Positions 1-5,354 of a stretch of 5,354 bases of DNA are shown in pieces (position 1 is the first letter of the stretch; the number at the start of each line of letters is the position of its first letter). A program made the position numbers and the translations under genes. The notes beneath the pieces were generated by a model. The model made no database searches. It had not been told where the DNA came from and was given only the letters and a program-made list of their open reading frames with translations. The stretch covers positions 1 to 5,354 of the forward strand of contig DMPQ01000153.1 of assembly GCA_003455945.1 (NCBI GenBank). Direction: 5' to 3'. The DNA is from Planctomycetaceae bacterium. Its GTDB lineage: Bacteria; Planctomycetota; Planctomycetia; Pirellulales; Pirellulaceae.

Positions 1-164
1 TATCTGATGTTCTGTCGCGCCATAGCGCACCTCGACGGGATCACACGCCGTCCGAACGACTCAGGACGTTCTTGCGGTTTGGCGTTCACGGCGTGAGGGA
101 AATGACCGGAAACCGGCAATCTTCAACGGGCTGCTAGGCTCCAGCAGCTCTCGCACGACAGTGA

Positions 165-248
165 GAATCGGGGCTGTCGATCAGCGAGTTCTGTCGGCGA
201 CAGCAGCCGAGCATCCAGACGTTTTGGCAACGCTGCCTGTACGAGGCC
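165..248 (+). pseudogene. Degraded IS66-family TnpA-like fragment (helix-turn-helix part)
   Basis: Translating from base 165 gives E-SGLSISEFCRRQQPSIQTF followed by W-Q-R-C-L-Y-E-A. This closely resembles the N-terminal helix-turn-helix segment of IS66 accessory protein TnpA, which from family knowledge reads roughly SGLS-x-x-x-FCR-x-x-x-(V/L)S-x-x-(S/T)F-x-x-W-(R/K)-x-(R/K)L. The frame has a TGA directly upstream (162-164) and a second stop at 267-269. The preceding TnpA-like residues (L-Q-Q-L-S-H, 139-156) lie in a different frame. There is no usable start, and the fragment is far shorter than the roughly 100-residue family norm, so it is a relic and not a working gene. The TnpB-like fragment follows immediately, as in intact IS66 elements. 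The family call is from memory of the motif, without a database search. Bases 1-138 show nothing recognisable. Confidence 0.55.
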
Positions 249-372
249 CTTCACTCTTCTTCGAACTGATCGTCGACGCGACTCGGCCGTGATCGGTTCG
301 GCCGAACTGGCGATCCTCCTCGAAGGCGTCGACCTCACCACGATCCGCCGTCATTCGAGTTTCTCGGTACGC
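241..372 (+). pseudogene. Degraded IS66-family TnpB (Orf2) C-terminal fragment
   Basis: In the frame beginning at base 241 the translation runs R-P-F-T-L-L-R-T-D and then AELAILLEGVDLTTIRR. IS66 TnpB proteins characteristically end with a segment of the form (x)-E-L-x-x-L-L-x-G-(I/V)-D-L followed by arginine-rich residues, preceded by a G-R-F-x-L-P stretch, and the match in order and spacing is good. The frame differs from that of the TnpA-like fragment just upstream. The N-terminal two thirds of TnpB are missing, as is the C-terminal half of TnpA, so an internal deletion has brought the two ends together. The same frame stays open to a stop at 463-465, but residues after about 372 do not look like TnpB. 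There is no transposase TnpC and no recognisable terminal inverted repeat in the window. It is non-functional, and points to an old IS66 insertion downstream of the small membrane-protein gene. Confidence 0.55.
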
Positions 373-409
373 TGCCGATCACGCCGAGGCCACGCCACTT
401 CGTGGAAGA

Positions 410-838
410 TTACCCGCTACCTACGTTTCGACTCTGGGGCGGGTGGGCTTCTCTGTCGGGAGTGACTCGCGCCCTTCGCCAGACCGGCCAGAGCATGAGC
501 ATCAGATTCAGGGCGTGGGGAAGCCAGAGAGCGGCATGGATGCTCGCCGTCGAGATCGTCTTCCCCATCCCGGCGGTCATGACGATCAGTACCATCAGCG
601 GGGCGGACCAGGGGAGGCCGAGGAGGAACGGGAAGACGAACCCCGTCCCGGATCCGGTGCCGGTGGTCGAGCGATAGCCGTACGCGACGGCGACGAGATA
701 GACCGCCAGATAGACCAGCGCGCCTCCCACGAGCAGAAGCCTGAAGCAACCCAAGGCAACCTCCACGAAGCACGCCGAATCGAATCGACCTATCGAGCGA
801 ACCCCATCTTGCTCGGCCGAGGCCCCGGAACGCCCCAC
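410..838 (-). CDS. Small three-helix membrane protein of unknown function
   Basis: This is a 142-residue protein with a GTG start. Three hydrophobic segments are visible: about residues 27-54 (VALGCFRLLLVGGALVYLAV onward), 67-89 (FVFPFLLGLPWSAPLMVLIV onward) and 100-119 (IHAALWLPHALNLMLMLWPV), followed by a basic tail starting W-R-R-A-R. An arginine-rich C-terminus after the last helix suggests that end is cytoplasmic. I do not recognise the family with confidence. The layout of a short linker, F-P-F-L-L-x-x-P in helix two and a third helix vaguely recalls the SCO4225-type small membrane proteins, but this is only an impression. GTG at 838 is preferred because GAGAGG lies just upstream (847-842), although the 3-base spacing is short; a GTG at 766 would still keep all helices but has no such site. 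The gene begins 34 bases after the methyltransferase stop, so the two are probably cotranscribed. It runs toward the IS66 relic. Confidence 0.6.
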   Translation of the reverse strand: MGRSGASAEQDGVRSIGRFDSACFVEVALGCFRLLLVGGALVYLAVYLVAVAYGYRSTTGTGSGTGFVFPFLLGLPWSAPLMVLIVMTAGMGKTISTASIHAALWLPHALNLMLMLWPVWRRARVTPDREAHPPQSRNVGSG

Positions 839-872
839 TTACCTCTCGGAACAGGTCACCCGGCGGTCCGTG

Positions 873-1613
873 TTACCTGGAGACCCTCGGCGTTCGATCG
901 CCCGGCAGGGGTCCATCGGACAGGCGCCGGCAGTAGAAGGCGTGAATCAGGCCGGCCTGATAGAACGGCACGGGGGGCGAGAACCCTGCGGACGCGACGA
1001 TCGCCTGCATCCGTTCGGCCGAAACGATCGCCACGTCTCTGGCGTAGGCCTCCCGCATCCGGCTCAGGCGATCCGCCGGTACGTCCGAGGCCGCCATCGT
1101 GCGCAACCAGACCTCCAACAGACTCCCATACGCCTCGGAAGAGACGTCGGACACCAAGTCGGCCGTAACGAGTAGCCCTCCCGGCTTCAGACGGGCGGCG
1201 ATCTCGGCGAAGAAGCCGATTCGCTCCCTCTCGTCCAACAGGAACTGCGACACCAACAACGAACACGCGCCGTCGAACCGGCCGACCTCATCGAGCGAGT
1301 CCAGATAGCCCGTATGAAACGTGCAGCGAGACGCGTAACCGTGATTCACGGCCCGCTTGGTCGCCACATCGACCATCCCCGCCGATGGCTCGACCGCCAC
1401 GAAGCTCCACTCCGGAAACCGGTCGGCGAGAAAGTGGATCTCGGCGCCGGTGCCGGCTCCGACACACAACATCCGGGCATCACGAGGCAAAGCCGATAAG
1501 ATTGCAGCCATCAGCAGGTGCATGCCATCCCTGAACGCACCGAGCTTCGCCCACTGCTGGTCGTACGTCTCAGCCAGATCGTCGAACGTCGATTCGAGCT
1601 GCCGGCGATCCAT
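873..1613 (-). CDS. Class I SAM-dependent methyltransferase, substrate unknown
   Basis: This 246-residue protein has the Rossmann-fold landmarks of class I methyltransferases. Motif I (SAM-binding loop) is L-C-V-G-A-G-T-G-A-E at residues 49-58. The acidic ribose-binding position is E75 in V-A-V-E-P-S-A-G-M-V. A motif II-like strand is R-F-D-G-A-C-S-L-L-V around 112-121, and the post-motif strand is R-L-K-P-G-G-L-L-V-T-A-D-L at 141-153. The N-terminus (F-D-D-L-A-E-T-Y-D-Q-Q-W) is typical of small-molecule or tRNA-type methyltransferases with a short helical cap. Reactions of this class transfer the methyl group of S-adenosylmethionine; the acceptor cannot be read from the sequence. It is soluble, with no signal peptide or membrane segment. 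The ATG at 1613 is chosen because protein-like sequence starts there, although no Shine-Dalgarno site is visible. The frame stays open far upstream, but that part is the shadow of the phosphoesterase gene. It is probably cotranscribed with the small membrane protein that follows. Confidence 0.88.
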   Translation of the reverse strand: MDRRQLESTFDDLAETYDQQWAKLGAFRDGMHLLMAAILSALPRDARMLCVGAGTGAEIHFLADRFPEWSFVAVEPSAGMVDVATKRAVNHGYASRCTFHTGYLDSLDEVGRFDGACSLLVSQFLLDERERIGFFAEIAARLKPGGLLVTADLVSDVSSEAYGSLLEVWLRTMAASDVPADRLSRMREAYARDVAIVSAERMQAIVASAGFSPPVPFYQAGLIHAFYCRRLSDGPLPGDRTPRVSR

Positions 1614-1825
1614 GGTCGTTCGGGGGTGAGTAGGTAGCTTACTCTCGAGACCGCTCGGTCGAGTCCGACCGTTCGCGAGTCGACCTGACGGTTCATCACT
1701 GCTGACGCTCGAGATCCGCTCGCCTCGAAACGGATCGATTTCCCACGGCGACAAGCGAAGCGAGGCTCGAACCTGCCGCTCGCTATCGTGCGACCGAGCT
1801 CGCCCCCCCCCCGCAGCTTGCCGTC
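1614..1825. other. Intergenic spacer between phosphoesterase and methyltransferase genes
   Basis: These 212 bases separate two minus-strand genes. The spacer contains a small imperfect hairpin at 1644-1663 (CTC, bulge, GACC, loop GCTC, GGTC, GAG) and a shorter inverted pair GAGTA/TACTC at 1628-1644. Neither is followed by a T-run on the minus strand, so I do not call a terminator. No convincing -35/-10 pair for the methyltransferase is visible. The right end is a ten-base C run. The length suggests the methyltransferase may have its own promoter, but this is inference. Confidence 0.5.
1803..1812. repeat. Ten-base homopolymer tract (C on +, G on -)
   Basis: An uninterrupted run of ten C on the plus strand lies 13 bases beyond the phosphoesterase stop codon. 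It is the longest homopolymer in the window. It is outside any called gene, so length changes would not shift a reading frame, but it is also a place where sequencing or assembly may miscount. Confidence 0.9.
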
Positions 1826-3487
1826 TCACTCCGGCGCGGCGATGCGGACGACTCGGCACGCTTCGAAGACTCGGCCCTGTTCGTCCGTCGCGCGGACGTG
1901 GATCAACTGTGTTCCCGGCTTCAGGCCCGCAGGCAACGCCAGCTTCCACAGATGGGGCGACGGCTTCGGCGCCGCGAGCGCCGGGCGCTCCCGGACCGTC
2001 AGGGCTCGGTCCTTCTCGTACAGCGCCGCATACGCCGGATCGATCTCGATCGAACGGGTCATCGGCCACCAGTCGCGCGAGTCGCCGATCCGCAGTTCGA
2101 CCGTCGTCCGCTCCGAACCATTGAAGACGTTCGTCCAGACCGTCGCCTGCTCGTCCGCGCCGACCTGCTCGGCAACCGTGATCCGCATCTGATAGTCCGC
2201 CGGACGCCCCGCCGCCTTGTAGTCCAGACGGTACTCCGTCCCGTCGAACTCGATGATCGTGTAGCCGTTCGGAGCGCCGTCCGCCATCGTCGTGTGCGGA
2301 ATCCCTCGGTCGTCCATCACCCCCGACCACCAGCTTCCGCTGACCGTCACGTTGATCACGTGATGATGCGGCTCCGCCCCGCGCCACCCGTCCGCCTCGG
2401 TCACGTACCGATGCTCGTGATGATGCGTGTGTCCGGAAATCGACAAGCAGAACTTCCGCGGCTCGATCAGCCGGAACAGCTCCTGGCGATCGACGATCTG
2501 CGTCAACGGAATGTGCATCAGCAGCACCACCAGCCGATCGTCGGGAACGCGCTCCAGATCCTGGCGGACATACTCGATCTGCTCCGCGCCGAGCCCCGCT
2601 CGGTAGTTCGGCGCCGAACCGTCCTCGGGAACGATCCAGTCGATGTCGTCCAGCGCGATGAAGTGGACCGGGCCATGATCGAACGAGTAGTACGACGGCC
2701 CGTAATGCGCCTCGAACGTCTCGTTCGCATGCCGGCGCGTCGTCGCATCCCGGTTGATGTCGTGATTGCCGATGATGTCGTACCACGGAATCCCGATCAG
2801 CGCGATCGTGTCGGCCTGGGAATCGAACAGCGACAGATCGTCGAACAGGATGTCCCCCAGCGTCACGCCGAACGACGCGTCGGTCCCGACCAGCTCCTCG
2901 ACCACGTCATGCGCGATGAAGTCGATCTCGGTCTGGTCGCGCGGCTGCGGATCGCCGAACAGCAGCGCCCGGAACGTCTCCGGCTCGTCCGCTCGAATCA
3001 ACGGAAAGTCGATCGATTCCGGCAACGGCCCGGTCGGAGCGACTCCCGGAAACCGGGACGGCGGCGAGCCGTTCGGCTTGTGGACGTAATAGAACTGCGG
3101 CCTCAGACGCCGGTCGAGCGGCACCGCATGGTCGCGCGGCTTGATCACCCAGATGATCGTGTCGTCGTCGACCGGAATCTCGTAACGCCCCTGCTCGTCC
3201 GTCTCGACGATCTGCCGTCCGTTCGACACGCCGACTCCCGCCACCCCCGGCTCGTCCGCATCGCGCACCGCGTCCTGATCGAGATCCAGATAGACGACGC
3301 CGCGCGCCAGCGTCTCGGCAGCCTCGGTCGACTCGGTCCCCGTCTGCTCCACCGGCGGCGCAGCTGGCGCCTCGACCTGACCGACGACCGGATCGACCGG
3401 CGCCGTCGTCAGCGCGACCAGACCGACTGCCAAGACCAACCGACTTGCGATCCGCATACGAAACGACTCGGCGCAGCGACAGAACAT
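1826..3487 (-). CDS. Secreted calcineurin-like metallophosphoesterase with N- and C-terminal family domains
   Basis: This 553-residue protein likely hydrolyses a phosphoester outside the cytoplasm using two metal ions; the substrate is unknown. A signal peptide is evident: hydrophobic core L-V-L-A-V-G-L-V-A-L at about 17-26, cleavage probably near residues 36-40, then a P/E/T-rich linker to about 60. Residues 63-115 form a beta-sandwich-like domain with a calcium-loop style segment (D-L-D-Q-D-A-V-R-D-A-D-E) and T-D-E-Q-G-R-Y, as in SdrD-B/MetallophosN domains. The catalytic domain spans about 172-360: D179 in G-D-P-Q, G211-D212 with D216, G240-N241-H242-D243, H325 in L-L-M-H-I-P, and G352-H353-T-H355. 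Residues from about 374 (H-H-H-V-I-N-V-T-V-S-G-S-W-W-S-G) to 553 match the C-terminal domain of the same family. The first site is D-P-Q rather than D-x-H, which from memory is normal in this subfamily. The ATG at 3487 has GAGG at 3499-3496, eight bases upstream; an ATG at 3457 would give a shorter, more classical signal peptide. It is divergent from the channel gene. Confidence 0.93.
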   Translation of the reverse strand: MFCRCAESFRMRIASRLVLAVGLVALTTAPVDPVVGQVEAPAAPPVEQTGTESTEAAETLARGVVYLDLDQDAVRDADEPGVAGVGVSNGRQIVETDEQGRYEIPVDDDTIIWVIKPRDHAVPLDRRLRPQFYYVHKPNGSPPSRFPGVAPTGPLPESIDFPLIRADEPETFRALLFGDPQPRDQTEIDFIAHDVVEELVGTDASFGVTLGDILFDDLSLFDSQADTIALIGIPWYDIIGNHDINRDATTRRHANETFEAHYGPSYYSFDHGPVHFIALDDIDWIVPEDGSAPNYRAGLGAEQIEYVRQDLERVPDDRLVVLLMHIPLTQIVDRQELFRLIEPRKFCLSISGHTHHHEHRYVTEADGWRGAEPHHHVINVTVSGSWWSGVMDDRGIPHTTMADGAPNGYTIIEFDGTEYRLDYKAAGRPADYQMRITVAEQVGADEQATVWTNVFNGSERTTVELRIGDSRDWWPMTRSIEIDPAYAALYEKDRALTVRERPALAAPKPSPHLWKLALPAGLKPGTQLIHVRATDEQGRVFEACRVVRIAAPE

Positions 3488-3749
3488 CGGTAGGGCCTCG
3501 GCGGGGTGAAGGAGGGAGAGGGACTGTCGGACCGCGCCGGCAAGTCGGCCGGTTCGGCCGACGGCGAGTATACCGAGACCGCGAGCCCCCTACCCTGCCG
3601 CGACGCCGATCCTCATCCGGTCTTCGCGCGGCGGCAATGCCGCTTCACGTCCGCTCGAACGGCCGCACCGACGGCTCTCTTCGAGATCGCTCCCCCCGCG
3701 CGTCGCTCGGAACCGCGACCTCCGGCGTCGACGGTTCAAGAAATGAGAA

Positions 3750-3785
3750 CGACCCGAGAGGCCTTCTCACCGGCCTCTCGGGTCG
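3750..3785 (-). terminator. Perfect 14-bp hairpin, candidate intrinsic terminator on the minus strand
   Basis: Bases 3750-3763 (CGACCCGAGAGGCC) are the exact reverse complement of 3772-3785 (GGCCTCTCGGGTCG), with an 8-base loop between. Read on the minus strand, the stem is followed by GTTCTCATTTCTTG (the first G is the end of the stem), a moderately T-rich tail. Read on the plus strand, it is followed by CGTCCCCCC, which is not terminator-like. This favours minus-strand termination, although the T-run is interrupted and the stem would also serve as a protein or RNA processing site. No gene is visible on the minus strand immediately upstream of it. Confidence 0.5.
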
Positions 3786-3981
3786 CGTCCCCCCTGGGAA
3801 TCATTCGGTTGCCGGTGCCGCTGAGGGCCCGACGGCGAATGTATCGGTCCGGTCGCGACGGGAACTTGCGATGAGATTCCGTTTTCTCGCGGAACCTCTC
3901 CCCGCCTCCCCAGCCTCACTCGCCGGTCACCTTCTTTGCTGCCGCCAGCTAGCACTCCTCCTCTCGTCTCGGAAGACCTGC

Positions 3982-4041
3982 ATGACTTTTCCGATCAGGT
4001 CGATCCTGAGGGGGAAGGCTCGGCGGAGCGCCGCGTCATGA
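3982..4041 (+). other. 19-codon upstream open frame before the channel gene (possible leader peptide)
   Basis: An ATG at 3982 opens a short frame reading MTFPIRSILRGKARRSAAS, ending in TGA at 4039-4041. It is in the same frame as the channel gene, whose GTG begins 12 bases after the stop. The TGA overlaps the first base of the AAGGAG ribosome binding site. A GGAAG at 3971-3975 precedes the ATG by 6 bases and is a plausible but imperfect ribosome site. The peptide is basic and not recognised. The overlap would allow translational coupling, but the same frame is open by chance for 597 bases upstream in this GC-rich DNA, so it may mean nothing. Confidence 0.2.
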
Positions 4042-4046
4042 AGGAG
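4041..4046 (+). promoter_or_regulatory. Strong ribosome binding site of the channel gene
   Basis: AAGGAG lies 7 bases before the GTG at 4054. Together with the in-frame TGA at 4039-4041 it fixes the start of the downstream gene: no upstream start is possible, and the next in-frame ATG (codon 25) is inside the first membrane helix. Confidence 0.85.
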
Positions 4047-4053
4047 ATGCAGC

Positions 4054-5354
4054 GTGGCGAAGCGACGAACTTGGCAATCGGCGGCGGCGGTCCTGCGGAG
4101 TCTCGGCGGGCCGTTGCTGATCGGCATGGTGGCCTTCACCCTGCTGACGCTCGCGATGCATCGCGGCCTGATCTCGCATCCGATCCTGATCCGCTATCTG
4201 ACCGCCCATCCGGTCTCGTACGTCGCGACGGCGATGTTCTGCGTCGGCATGGCGTCGCTCGGCATCAAGGCGTTCGATCTGATCCGTCAGTATCGCGCCG
4301 GTGATCTCGACTTCTCTCCCGAGGACGTGCCGGCGATCCGCAGCGGCGACGATGCCTCGGCCCTGCTCGAACGTTGGCGCGAGATCTGTCGCGAGGCGGG
4401 AAAGGGGTTCGAACGGACCTACCTGGCTCGTCGCATCGAAGCCGGACTCGATCATGTCATCCGTCGCGGCAGCGGCGACGGTCTGGAAGAGGAACTGAAG
4501 TACCAAGCCGATCTCGACGCCGGCGAGCAGCACGAAAGCTACTCGCTCGTCCGGATCGTCACTTGGGCGACGCCGATGCTCGGCTTTCTCGGCACGGTCA
4601 TCGGCATCTCGGAAGCGCTCGGCAATCTGACCGTCGGTGACGGCGGCGGCTTCGAGACGATGCTGGCCGGCCTTAAGTCGAGTCTGTACGTCGCGTTCGA
4701 CACGACCGCCCAGGCGCTGACCCTGTCGATCATGCTGATGTTCGTCCAGTTCCTGGACGATCGCTTCGAGAAGAGTCTGCTCGCGCAGGTCGAACGTCAG
4801 GCGAACCGGATGCTCCTCGAACGGTTGCCGGTCGAATCGACGACGACCGATCCGGTCGCTCGCTCGATCGAACGCTCCTCGCGACAGCTGATCGAGTCGG
4901 TCGGAGCGCTGACCGAGCGGCAGACCGAGCTCTGGTCCGAGGCATTCGCTCGGGCACAGTCGGGCTGGGAGAGTTCGACGCGCACCTCGACCGAGCTGGT
5001 CGAAGCCGGCCTCCGTTCGACCGTCGGCGATTCGGTCGAGCGTTGGCAGTCGGCGTTCCTCGAAATGATGGAGACGGCCGAGAGCCGATGGCAGGCGCGG
5101 TGGGAACAGCTCCACCTGGCCCTCAGCGAGAACGCTCGGCGCATGCAGGGACAGCAGCAGGAGATGATTCGGCACGGCGAAGTGCTCGAGCGGACCGTCG
5201 CGACGACCGGCGAGGTGATCCGCCTGCAGGAGGCGCTCGAGCGCAACCTGGATCGGGTCGCCGGCGCCGGCCAGTTCGAAGAGGCGATCCTCAATCTGTC
5301 GGCCGCGATCCATCTGCTCAACGGCCGACTGGCCGGAGGCTCCGGCACGTCGCG
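4054..5354 (+). CDS. MotA/TolQ/ExbB proton-channel family protein with long helical tail (3' end cut by window)
   Basis: 433 codons are visible with no stop before the window edge. The N-terminus is basic (M-A-K-R-R). Membrane helices are likely at about residues 20-36, 54-72, 167-188 and 210-234. The third contains P174-M-L-G-F-L-G-T-V-I-G184, the hallmark of TolQ/ExbB/MotA inner-membrane stator subunits. The fourth has A-F-D-T217-T218-A-Q-A-L, where the threonines sit at the ion-path position of TolQ-type proteins. Residues 75-160 form a charged cytoplasmic segment between helices two and three. From about 238 to 425 the protein is almost entirely charged, Glu/Arg/Gln-rich predicted helix or coiled coil with tryptophans at 294, 305, 331, 346 and 350. 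Family members form pentamers around a dimeric MotB/TolR/ExbD/OmpA-like partner and use ion flow to drive motion; a partner gene would be expected just to the right, outside the window. The long tail departs from classical TolQ/ExbB. Alternatives are an uncharacterised planctomycete stator protein or a ZorA-like defence subunit. Confidence 0.88.
   Translation, partial: MAKRRTWQSAAAVLRSLGGPLLIGMVAFTLLTLAMHRGLISHPILIRYLTAHPVSYVATAMFCVGMASLGIKAFDLIRQYRAGDLDFSPEDVPAIRSGDDASALLERWREICREAGKGFERTYLARRIEAGLDHVIRRGSGDGLEEELKYQADLDAGEQHESYSLVRIVTWATPMLGFLGTVIGISEALGNLTVGDGGGFETMLAGLKSSLYVAFDTTAQALTLSIMLMFVQFLDDRFEKSLLAQVERQANRMLLERLPVESTTTDPVARSIERSSRQLIESVGALTERQTELWSEAFARAQSGWESSTRTSTELVEAGLRSTVGDSVERWQSAFLEMMETAESRWQARWEQLHLALSENARRMQGQQQEMIRHGEVLERTVATTGEVIRLQEALERNLDRVAGAGQFEEAILNLSAAIHLLNGRLAGGSGTS

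Larger units (their letters stand above)
3488..4053. other. 566-base divergent intergenic region
   Basis: No protein-like reading frame is found on either strand. The region must hold the promoters of the phosphoesterase (minus) and the channel gene (plus). On the minus strand a TATACT hexamer (3572-3567) is a possible -10 box about 80 bases before the phosphoesterase start, but the sequence 17 bases further upstream (GGGTAG) is not a recognisable -35. Between it and the gene is a 7-bp perfect hairpin (GTCGGCC 3544-3550, loop GGTTC, GGCCGAC 3556-3562). A much stronger hairpin lies at 3750-3785 and is listed separately. Near the channel gene are two short hairpins: TCAGG/CCTGA at 3995-4009 and CGGCG/CGCCG at 4021-4033. 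No tRNA, tmRNA, RNase P or SRP RNA signature, and no riboswitch that I know, is recognisable. No clear plus-strand promoter was found. Confidence 0.6.

Noticed and set aside
123..341. 72-codon minus-strand open frame at the left end
   Set aside because: It lies antisense to the IS66-like fragments, and its Arg/Ser-rich translation matches nothing recognisable.
443..1168. 241-codon plus-strand open frame
   Set aside because: Very Arg/Pro-rich and antisense to the small membrane protein and the methyltransferase; no domain is visible.
1614..2786. Open extension of the methyltransferase frame by 391 codons upstream
   Set aside because: The extension runs through the spacer and into the phosphoesterase gene in another frame; its translation is Arg/Gly/Ser-rich noise, and methyltransferase-like sequence starts only at 1613.
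1826..3487. Loss of catalytic function because the first metal site reads D-P-Q and not D-x-H
   Set aside because: All other metal ligands (GD..D, GNHD, H, GHTH) are present, and D-P-Q is, as far as I recall, usual in the phosphoesterases that carry these N- and C-terminal domains.
1898..3493. 531-codon plus-strand open frame opposite the phosphoesterase
   Set aside because: It is the antisense shadow of a gene with complete catalytic motifs; its translation is Arg/Asp/Val-rich with no domain, typical of GC-rich antisense frames.
3725..3745. GGTTCAA resembling a tRNA T-loop
   Set aside because: The flanking bases do not form the required 5-bp T-stem, and no acceptor, D or anticodon arm can be placed.
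3445..4041. 198-codon plus-strand open frame through the divergent intergenic region
   Set aside because: Arg/Ser/Gly/Pro-rich, starts inside the phosphoesterase gene on the other strand and passes through the perfect hairpin; no protein character. Only its last 19 codons are mentioned, as a possible leader.
3786..4053. Possible tmRNA, RNase P RNA or SRP RNA ahead of the hairpin on the minus strand
   Set aside because: None of the conserved signature segments of these RNAs can be found on either strand.
4036..5313. 425-codon minus-strand open frame opposite the channel gene
   Set aside because: Arg/Asp/Leu/Glu-rich low-information translation with no motif, antisense to a gene with clear TolQ-family features and a strong ribosome binding site.

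Overview
The window is GC-rich bacterial DNA. Its gene content is a secreted calcineurin-like phosphoesterase with both family-specific flanking domains, a MotA/TolQ/ExbB-type protein with a long helical tail, a stand-alone class I methyltransferase and a worn IS66 remnant. Together with the mixed use of Shine-Dalgarno sites, this fits a planctomycete best. That assignment is an inference from protein style, because there is no rRNA or marker gene here.

Layout: bases 1-409 hold no intact gene. About 165-372 (+) carries two adjacent, frameshifted fragments resembling the IS66 accessory proteins TnpA and TnpB. Three genes on the minus strand follow, read right to left: a 553-residue secreted metallophosphoesterase (3487 to 1826), a 246-residue SAM-dependent methyltransferase (1613 to 873) and a 142-residue predicted three-helix membrane protein (838 to 410). 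The last two are 34 bases apart and probably form one transcript. The phosphoesterase is separated from the methyltransferase by 212 bases that include a ten-base poly-C run.

A 566-base divergent intergenic region (3488-4053) separates the phosphoesterase from a plus-strand gene that runs off the right edge (4054-5354+). That gene has a very good ribosome binding site and encodes a proton-channel-family protein: about four membrane helices and the TolQ-type P-x-L-G-x-x-G-T-V-x-G motif, then at least 190 residues of charged, tryptophan-punctuated helix. The intergenic region contains a perfect 14-bp hairpin that looks like a terminator on the minus strand but has no visible gene to terminate, and a 19-codon open frame whose stop overlaps the channel gene's ribosome binding site.

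Nothing directly ties the genes into one pathway. The minus-strand trio looks like ordinary chromosomal genes. The channel gene is the most interesting element, because membrane-stator proteins with long cytoplasmic tails include both poorly characterised planctomycete proteins and the ZorA subunit of Zorya anti-phage systems. The genes to its right, which would decide between these, lie outside the window.
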